Source: Clostridia bacterium
Lineage (GTDB): Bacteria > Bacillota > Clostridia > Christensenellales > UBA1242
DNA: 5,057 bases
Assembly: GCA_900768425.1 (NCBI GenBank)
Contig: CAAGCR010000073.1
Span: 1 to 5,057 of the forward strand
Reading direction: 5' to 3'
This document shows positions 1 to 5,057 of the stretch, one piece after another. The notes beneath the pieces are model-generated. The model worked only from the letters and a program-made list of their open reading frames with translations, was not told the DNA's origin and ran no database searches. Position numbers and translations under genes: made by a program. Within the stretch, counting starts at the first letter, position 1; every line of letters begins with the position of its first letter.

Positions 1-3000
1 CTTTCTCGTGACTATAATAATTTAAACCATACTTTAATTACTCAAGCAAAAAAATATGATAGCGTCGGCAATTATGATATAGACCTAACATATAACAATG
101 CTAATTACAATATAACCACAATTAAAGGCACTTTAAATATCTATGCAAAACCTGTTACCGTATTAGTGCAAGACACATATCTATATGGTGATGAAATCAA
201 TACAAACATAAGCAAATATTATGTATTATCCGGCAATCTAGTAAATAATGATAATTTACAACTAGCAATTTCAACAATCGCACACCAATTTAGCAAAGTC
301 GGATATTATAACTGTGAATTATACTCAAATAATCATAACTATGATGTAACCTTGTCGGCTTCATCATATGTAAGAATTAATGCAAGACCTATAAAAATTA
401 CAATAGGCAATGCTTCATCACAATTTGGCGAAGATATTGATATATCAAAAGTAGAAATAGATGATAGTGAAGTGCTAAACAATGATGATTTAGGCATCAC
501 TCTTACTACCACCGCAACAAAACAAAGTCCTGCGGGCAGTTATGTGATAAGTATGCAAAAATATACAAATAAAAATTACACAGTCACAGCAAAAGCAGGC
601 ACTTATAGAATTTATAATATGCGTGTGCATATCAAAATAGGCAATCAAGCATTCATTTACGGCAACGAGATAACTCTTGATAATATGCAGTACGAAATAA
701 CAGAAACGGGTGTACAAAAAGATGAATTAAAAATAGTTTTAACAACAAATGCAAACAATAAATCTAAAGTTGGCAACTATGAAATCACACTATATTCAAA
801 TTCACAAAATTACGATGTTATAGCAGAAAATGGAATGCTTACAATTAATGCTAGACCAATAGAAATAAAAGTAAATCAATCGGTAATTTACGGCAATGAG
901 TTTGTTTATAATGGTAACTATAACGATATTAACAAAAGAATAGTAAACAATGATGATTTAAATTTAACACTAACAACTGTTAGACAGCAATTTTCAGCTG
1001 TTGGCACTTATTCATTTATTGTCGCAAGTTATAACGAAAACTATATTGTTACTTTGTCTGATGATTCCGCATTGACCGTTCTTCCAAGAAATATTGAAAT
1101 TTTATTAGGAGACATAACGCAAGAATATAAATCTGAAATTGATTTAAGTGCTACAAGTATAGATTTATCACAAGTGCTAAATAATGACAATTTAAACATA
1201 TCACTTACAACAAATGCAACCAAGTTAAGTCCGGTTGGCACATACAGTATTGATTTAATATATGAAAATTCAAATTATGCAGTTAGTGTTATAAAAGGCA
1301 AGTATATAATTTTACCTAAAAATGTACAAATAAATGTAAACAACACAAATAGTGTGTACGGGAGCGATATAAATTTATCAACCGACATAGTTAATGTAAT
1401 AAATGAAGATATAACAGTTTCCGAACTAAACATAACACTTTCAACTCTTGCAACAAATAAAAGTAGTGTTGGCAAATATGAAATAGATGCGATTAGTAAT
1501 AATTCTAACTTTAATATGTCAATAAATCAAAAAGGTTATATAAACATAATACCAAAATCGGCTAGTTTAAAAATTGACAACACAACTTTTACATATGGTG
1601 ATGAAATAGACTATAACAAAATCAACTATACTCAAGAAGGTGTTTTGTTTAATGATGATTTATTAGTAACTTTAAATACGGACGCAGTAAAAAAATCTCC
1701 AACCGGAGATTATGATATTCAAGCAACTTGTGCAAACAATAATTATGTAGTTGAAATAACCAAAGGTAAACTAACCATTGTGCCAAAAACAATTAAAATA
1801 ACAACTAAGCAAAGTGGTAAATATGGTGACGAGCATAGTGCAGATAATAATTTCATAGATATTCAAAACGGAATAATCGATGGCGACAATTTAGGTATAT
1901 CTTTTTCAATAAATGTTGACACATTTGCAAATGTCGGCAACTATGATATTCAAGCGGAGTGGAGCAACAAAAATTATAATGTCATATTGATTGATAGTTA
2001 TTACGAAGTTACACCTAGACCAATTATAGTAACAATAGGCAACTATGAAATGTACTATGGCGAAAGAGTAAATGTTAATCAAATTAGCATAAATAACACA
2101 GCTGTTTTAAACAATGATAATTTGAATGTTAATCTTGTATACAATGTAAATAACACAACAAATGCCGGGCAGTATGAAATAAATGCTACATATGACAATT
2201 ATAATTATGTAGTCACATTTGTTAATGGGAAAATAACAATAAAACCATTAAATATTGTCGTAAAAGTGGCAGAAAAATTAACTTATGGAAATATTATTAA
2301 TTATGTAAATAATTATGAAATAAAATCTGGCAAATTAATAAATAATGATGATTTATCTTTGCAAGTGTCAACCAATTCGCAAACTATTCAATCGGTTGGT
2401 TATTATGGTTTAAATGTTAAATCTTGCAATAAAAATTATAATACAACACTTACAGCCGATTCGTATTTACAAATTACACCACGTAAAATATCAGTTTTAG
2501 TGGGCAATGCCAAAAGCGAATATTTGTCACCAATAAATTTATCAAATGTTGCAGTAGATTTAAGCCAAGTAATTCAAAATGATGACATAAATTACACTTT
2601 ATCAACAAACGCAACTTCAACTAGTGATGTTGGATATTACGATATAGACTTAAAATATAACAATAAAAATTACGACATAACAATACTAAAAGGTTCATAT
2701 CAAATTACACCAAAACCAGTAAGCATACAAATTAATAATGCCGAAGTTGTTTATGGCGATGAAATTACAAAAGACTTGTTTACATTTGTTTGTGAAGATG
2801 AAACAATAAATAAAGGAAATTTAGATGTCGTTTGCAAAATAAATGAAATCTCACCACAAGTAGGCGAGTATGATATTGTGTTAGACTCAAATAATAAAAG
2901 CTATAGTATTAATGCAACAAAAGGAATTTTAACAGTAACACCAAGAAAGGTAACAATTAAACTTTTGTCACAGGCAAAAGGACATTTAGCCTTTAAAACA

Positions 3001-3180
3001 CCAAACCAGAATATGTACGAAGTTACAGAAGGAGTAATATGTGATGGTGATGACCTAGATGTGGAAATTACAACAACTAAAAATCCGGCATTCTGGGGTA
3101 AATACGAATTAACCGGAAAAGCAAGAAATTCAAACTATGATGTTACAATAATAAGTGGTACATTAAGTGTAAACTTTTCT
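1..3180 (+). repeat. Tandem array of MBG-type protein repeats (1 partial + 13 units)
   Basis: Unit boundaries, placed at the conserved basic residue that opens each unit: partial 1-147, then 148-384, 385-618, 619-852, 853-1086, 1087-1317, 1318-1554, 1555-1785, 1786-2016, 2017-2247, 2248-2481, 2482-2712, 2713-2943 and 2944-3180. The units are 231-237 bp and always a multiple of three. They are well diverged in DNA, so the array is old and not a recent slippage product. Short codon blocks do recur: the 12-mer aatgatgattta (NDDL) occurs in the same frame at 481, 949, 1651 and 2344. The last unit (2944-3180) is the most divergent, lacks the YG motif, and probably caps the stalk next to the membrane. 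Confidence 0.9.
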
Positions 3181-3273
3181 TTTGTAGATGCTATGATTTT
3201 CATTGTGATAATTTCATCAGCGGTAGTAGCAACAATATTTATAATAAAAAAGAAGAAAATGGGCACAAAATAA
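1..3273 (+). CDS. MBG-repeat surface protein, membrane-anchored (5' end outside window)
   Basis: Frame 1 is open from the first base to the TAA at 3271-3273, giving 1090 residues with no N-terminus. The GTG at 166 is not a credible start: the frame upstream of it encodes the same kind of repeat and no ribosome binding site precedes it. The protein is a tandem array of 77-79-residue beta-rich units. Each begins near [KR]-P-x-x-I-x-I, then carries a YGDEI-like motif, an NNDDL motif with LTTNA, and S-x-VG-x-Y followed by N-x-NY-x-V. This pattern fits the MBG domain family (YGX type) of large bacterial surface proteins. After the last unit come a hydrophobic segment (window residues about 1065-1082) and a KKKKMGTK tail. 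I infer an extracellular, membrane-tethered stalk or adhesin. The ligand is unknown, and any binding domain and signal peptide would lie upstream of the window. The residues are rich in Asn, Tyr, Ile and Asp with few Cys. Confidence is high for the gene and repeat class, low for the exact role. Confidence 0.93.
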   Translation, partial: LSRDYNNLNHTLITQAKKYDSVGNYDIDLTYNNANYNITTIKGTLNIYAKPVTVLVQDTYLYGDEINTNISKYYVLSGNLVNNDNLQLAISTIAHQFSKVGYYNCELYSNNHNYDVTLSASSYVRINARPIKITIGNASSQFGEDIDISKVEIDDSEVLNNDDLGITLTTTATKQSPAGSYVISMQKYTNKNYTVTAKAGTYRIYNMRVHIKIGNQAFIYGNEITLDNMQYEITETGVQKDELKIVLTTNANNKSKVGNYEITLYSNSQNYDVIAENGMLTINARPIEIKVNQSVIYGNEFVYNGNYNDINKRIVNNDDLNLTLTTVRQQFSAVGTYSFIVASYNENYIVTLSDDSALTVLPRNIEILLGDITQEYKSEIDLSATSIDLSQVLNNDNLNISLTTNATKLSPVGTYSIDLIYENSNYAVSVIKGKYIILPKNVQINVNNTNSVYGSDINLSTDIVNVINEDITVSELNITLSTLATNKSSVGKYEIDAISNNSNFNMSINQKGYINIIPKSASLKIDNTTFTYGDEIDYNKINYTQEGVLFNDDLLVTLNTDAVKKSPTGDYDIQATCANNNYVVEITKGKLTIVPKTIKITTKQSGKYGDEHSADNNFIDIQNGIIDGDNLGISFSINVDTFANVGNYDIQAEWSNKNYNVILIDSYYEVTPRPIIVTIGNYEMYYGERVNVNQISINNTAVLNNDNLNVNLVYNVNNTTNAGQYEINATYDNYNYVVTFVNGKITIKPLNIVVKVAEKLTYGNIINYVNNYEIKSGKLINNDDLSLQVSTNSQTIQSVGYYGLNVKSCNKNYNTTLTADSYLQITPRKISVLVGNAKSEYLSPINLSNVAVDLSQVIQNDDINYTLSTNATSTSDVGYYDIDLKYNNKNYDITILKGSYQITPKPVSIQINNAEVVYGDEITKDLFTFVCEDETINKGNLDVVCKINEISPQVGEYDIVLDSNNKSYSINATKGILTVTPRKVTIKLLSQAKGHLAFKTPNQNMYEVTEGVICDGDDLDVEITTTKNPAFWGKYELTGKARNSNYDVTIISGTLSVNFSFVDAMIFIVIISSAVVATIFIIKKKKMGTK
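3193..3246 (+). other. C-terminal transmembrane anchor with lysine-rich tail
   Basis: This stretch encodes MIFIVIISSAVVATIFII, an uninterrupted run of 18 hydrophobic or small residues. It is followed by four lysines and MGTK before the stop. Positive charge after the segment predicts that the C-terminus is cytoplasmic and the repeats are outside. The arrangement resembles the end of a sortase substrate, but there is no LPXTG-like motif between the last repeat and the hydrophobic segment. A simple membrane tether is therefore more likely than covalent cell-wall attachment. Confidence 0.82.
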
Positions 3274-3289
3274 AGAAAAATAAAATATT

Positions 3290-3327
3290 AAAAAATGCAA
3301 AACCAAAACTAGGATTTTGCATTTTTT
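3290..3327. terminator. Bidirectional intrinsic terminator between convergent genes
   Basis: The left arm (3290-3302, aaaaaatgcaaaa) is perfectly complementary to the right arm (3315-3327, ttttgcatttttt) over 13 bp. The stem continues by two G-C pairs (3303-3304 with 3312-3313) past one bulged A, and the loop is seven bases. Each strand reads through a stem ending in a run of six T, so it can stop the surface-protein transcript (17 nt after its stop codon) and the glyS transcript coming the other way (about 80 nt after its stop). Confidence 0.88.
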
Positions 3328-3406
3328 ATTACGAAAATATATAATTTTTTAAAATAATAAATAAATGAATAATTTATTTGAAAATTATTTGATTTTCAGC
3401 TATGTT

Positions 3407-4795
3407 TTAATATTTAATTTTATCTTTAATATAATCTGCGACTTCATTTATAGGTAATGTAATTTGTTCCATTGTGTCGCGGTCACGAATAGTAACAGTG
3501 TTGTTAGTTAATGTGTTTTCATCAACTGTTATGCAGTAAGGTGTACCAATTTCATCTTGACGTCTATAACGTTTACCTATTGAGCCACTTTCATCATAAT
3601 CGCACATAAATTCTTTTGCTAACATTTGATGTAATTCTTTTGCTTTTTCGCTATGGTCTTTTTTCATAAGTGGTAAAACACACGCTTTGTAAGCGGATAG
3701 ACAAGGAGCAAGTTTTAATACATTTCTTACTTCGCCATTTTCTAAGGTTTCTTCGTGATAAGCTTCACACAAAACGGCAAGCATTAATCTGTCCGCACCA
3801 ATTGAGTATTCAATTACATAAGGAATAAATTTTTCGTTTGTGATAGGGTCCATATATAACATACTTTTGCCTGAGTATTCTTGGTGGCGAGATAGGTCAT
3901 AGTTAGTACGATTATGAATACCATTCAATTCTTGCCAACCCATAGGATATAAGAATTGAATATCACAAGCAGCCTTTGCATAGTGAGCAAGTTTGTCGTG
4001 GTCTTTAAATCTCAAATGTTCAGGGTTAAAACCAATACTTGTTAAAAAGTCAAATGCTTTTTGTTTAAATTGAGCATAATATTCGTGGTCAGTACCTTCT
4101 TTGCAGAACCATTGATGTTCCATTTGTTCAAACTCAATTGTTCTAAATATAAAGTTACCGGGAGTAATTTCATTTCTAAAAGCCTTGCCTATTTGAGCAA
4201 TACCAAAAGGGACTTTTGCACGCATACTTCTTTGTACATTTAAAAAGTTTACAAATTCGCCTTGTGCGGTTTCTGGTCTTAAATATATTTTATCAGTATT
4301 ATCTTCGGTAACACCTCTTGATGTTTCAAACATCAACTTAAATTGGCGAATAGGTGTAAAATTGTGATTTCCACAAACAGGGCAAGCAATTTTGTGTTCT
4401 TCAATAAATGCTTCCATTTCTTCATTTGTCATCTTGTCTGGAATAATGCCGGCAATTTTGTGCTTGTCACAATAGTTTTCAATCAAATTGTCCGCTCTGT
4501 GACGAGTTTTGCAAGATTTACAATCCATTTTAGGGTCAGAGAAAGAAGTAGTATGTCCACTTGCGTCCCAAACTCTTGCATTCATTAAAATAGCAGCATC
4601 AACACCAAAAGAGTTTTCGCTTTCTTGAACAAATCTTTTCCACCAAGCCCTTTTTATATTGTTTTTAATTTCAACACCAATAGGACCATAATCCCAAGTA
4701 TTGCCCATACCGCCATATATTTCACTACCTTGAAATATAATACCACGACTTTTACATAAACTAACAAGTTTATCCATAGTAACATTGTTTTCCAT
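3407..4795 (-). CDS. glyS: Glycyl-tRNA synthetase, single-chain (alpha2) class II type
   Basis: This cytoplasmic enzyme charges tRNA-Gly with glycine using ATP. The 462 residues match the usual length of the homodimeric bacterial type, as distinct from the two-subunit GlyQ/GlyS type. Visible from the N-terminus are the opening block with GGMGNTWDYGPIG (28-40), DAAILMNARVWDASGH (66-81), and four zinc-site cysteines as CKSC (92-95) and CPVC (138-141). RPETAQG (173-179) follows, then class II motif 2 starting FRNEITPGN (206-214), the block GIHNRTNYDL (292-301), and motif 3 GADRLMLA (333-340). From about 365 to the end is the anticodon-binding domain, with GSIGKRYRRQDEIGTPYC (404-421). The start is fixed by an AGGAG site six bases plus linker upstream; a later Met at residue 7 has no such site. 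One oddity is residue 220 in motif 2, which is Ile where I expect Arg (FRTIEFEQ instead of FRTREFEQ). The gene stands alone, convergent with the surface-protein gene, and has its own promoter. Confidence 0.97.
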   Translation of the reverse strand: MENNVTMDKLVSLCKSRGIIFQGSEIYGGMGNTWDYGPIGVEIKNNIKRAWWKRFVQESENSFGVDAAILMNARVWDASGHTTSFSDPKMDCKSCKTRHRADNLIENYCDKHKIAGIIPDKMTNEEMEAFIEEHKIACPVCGNHNFTPIRQFKLMFETSRGVTEDNTDKIYLRPETAQGEFVNFLNVQRSMRAKVPFGIAQIGKAFRNEITPGNFIFRTIEFEQMEHQWFCKEGTDHEYYAQFKQKAFDFLTSIGFNPEHLRFKDHDKLAHYAKAACDIQFLYPMGWQELNGIHNRTNYDLSRHQEYSGKSMLYMDPITNEKFIPYVIEYSIGADRLMLAVLCEAYHEETLENGEVRNVLKLAPCLSAYKACVLPLMKKDHSEKAKELHQMLAKEFMCDYDESGSIGKRYRRQDEIGTPYCITVDENTLTNNTVTIRDRDTMEQITLPINEVADYIKDKIKY

Positions 4796-4800
4796 TTTAA

Positions 4801-4808
4801 TCTCCTTA
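4801..4808 (-). promoter_or_regulatory. Ribosome binding site of glyS
   Basis: Read on the minus strand this is taaggaga, a strong match to the 3' end of 16S rRNA. It lies five bases before the ATG at 4795-4793, and it is the main reason for choosing that start codon. Confidence 0.9.
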
Positions 4809-4853
4809 TACTAGTCTATATAACTAAATAATATATATAAACAAATTGAAAAT

Positions 4854-4882
4854 ATTTTAATCGCATTACACAATTTTGTCAA
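4854..4882 (-). promoter_or_regulatory. Housekeeping (sigma-A type) promoter of glyS
   Basis: On the minus strand the -35 hexamer is TTGACA (4882-4877, perfect consensus) and the -10 is TAAAAT (4859-4854, one mismatch), separated by exactly 17 bases. Transcription should begin near 4847, leaving a leader of about 50 nt before the ATG. That leader has no T-box motif (TGGNACCGCG) and no room for a specifier stem, so the sequence shows no tRNA-responsive control. Confidence 0.85.
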
Positions 4883-4908
4883 CTTAAATATATAAATGAC
4901 AATAAAAT

Positions 4909-4991
4909 AACCTATGTGATGTTAAAATTTAAACAAGTTAAATTTTAAGTTGCTAAACGCAACTCCACAATAAATTGTGGCATCACAGGTT
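4909..4991. other. Four-way-junction (cloverleaf-like) inverted-repeat element
   Basis: A closing stem pairs 4909-4912 with 4988-4991 and 4915-4921 with 4981-4987, giving 11 bp with a two-base bulge at 4913-4914. Inside it sit three hairpins in immediate succession. The first pairs 4922-4932 with 4938-4948 (11 bp, loop acaag), the second 4949-4953 with 4959-4963 (5 bp, loop taaac), and the third 4965-4971 with 4974-4980 (7 bp, loop aa). Only base 4964 is left unpaired at the junction, and it could extend the second hairpin by pairing with 4948. It is not a tRNA: the arm lengths are wrong and there is no T-loop consensus. It lies upstream of the glyS promoter, so it is not part of the glyS leader. 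It may be a structured RNA, a cruciform-forming DNA site or a palindromic mobile remnant; the strand is undecided. Confidence 0.6.
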
Positions 4992-5002
4992 GAATAAACA
5001 TC

Positions 5003-5043
5003 AGTTGCTGGCAAGTATCCCTGCGGGCTGTTTGCCGACAACT
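5003..5043. other. GC-rich long hairpin next to the junction element
   Basis: The 41 bases fold end to end. The arms agttg/caact (5003-5007 with 5039-5043) are followed by a C/A mismatch, a T-G pair, ggcaa/ttgcc (5010-5014 with 5032-5036), two more G-T pairs, an A-T pair, a T/C mismatch, and ccc/ggg (5019-5021 with 5025-5027) around the loop tgc. By count 23 of 41 bases are G or C, far above the surrounding DNA. Three wobble pairs exist if the plus strand is the RNA and only one if the minus strand is, which weakly favours plus. There is no T-run after either arm, so it is not a standard terminator. Confidence 0.6.
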
Positions 5044-5057
5044 TCCGATAATATAAC

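Noticed and set aside
166..168. GTG as the start codon of the surface-protein gene
   Set aside because: The same frame is open back to base 1 and encodes the end of a repeat unit, and no ribosome binding site precedes 166.
490..1475. Short open frames on the minus strand opposite the surface-protein gene (490-717, 1041-1241, 1275-1475)
   Set aside because: They are mirror images of repeat-encoding DNA, have no ribosome binding sites and encode no recognisable domain.
148..3180. CRISPR or DNA-level satellite array
   Set aside because: The periodicity is in the protein (77-79 residues). The DNA copies are well diverged and there are no constant repeats with variable spacers.
3359..3379. AT-only hairpin (aaataaat with atttattt) in the convergent gap
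   Set aside because: It consists almost entirely of A and T in low-complexity DNA and is expected by chance; the real terminator is the 13-bp stem at 3290-3327.
4061..4588. Short plus-strand open frames opposite glyS (4061-4243 and 4343-4588)
   Set aside because: They lie fully inside a well-conserved synthetase gene and have no ribosome binding site or recognisable product.
4909..4991. tRNA gene, because of the cloverleaf-like fold
   Set aside because: The first hairpin has 11 bp with a 5-base loop and the third a 2-base loop. There is no 7-base anticodon loop, no GTTCRANNC T-loop and no CCA-proximal acceptor end.
5003..5043. Integron attC recombination site
   Set aside because: The arms begin gttg and end caac, the reverse of the RYYYAAC ... 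GTTRRRY order of attC outer boxes, and no gene cassette is next to it.

Overview
The window is strongly AT-rich and uses A/T-ending codons throughout. Tryptophan is encoded by TGG, and there is no in-frame TGA in the long open frame. The aminoacyl-tRNA synthetase is the single-chain glycyl-tRNA synthetase found in many Gram-positive lineages. Together with an AGGAG ribosome binding site and a near-consensus TTGACA/TAAAAT promoter, this points to a low-GC Bacillota/Clostridia-like (or related Mollicutes-like) bacterium. The species cannot be named from this window.

Layout. Bases 1-3273 (+) are the 3' part of a very long surface-protein gene whose start lies outside the window. It encodes a tail of 13 complete MBG-type beta repeats plus part of a fourteenth, then one transmembrane segment and a lysine-rich cytoplasmic tip. 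Bases 3274-3406 are the convergent intergenic gap, with a strong bidirectional hairpin terminator at 3290-3327. Bases 3407-4795 (-) are a complete glycyl-tRNA synthetase gene with its own ribosome binding site and promoter (4854-4882). Bases 4883-5057 contain no recognisable coding region. They hold two adjacent inverted-repeat structures: a four-way junction (4909-4991) and a GC-rich 41-nt hairpin (5003-5043).

The two genes are convergent and functionally unrelated: one is a cell-surface protein, the other a housekeeping enzyme of translation. The shared terminator insulates them. The glyS promoter gives a leader of only about 50 nt, too short for a T-box, so glyS appears to lack the tRNA-sensing control common in this group. 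The least explained part of the window is the folded element upstream of the glyS promoter. It matches no RNA family I recognise and could be a small structured RNA or a dispersed palindromic element. It may continue beyond the right edge.
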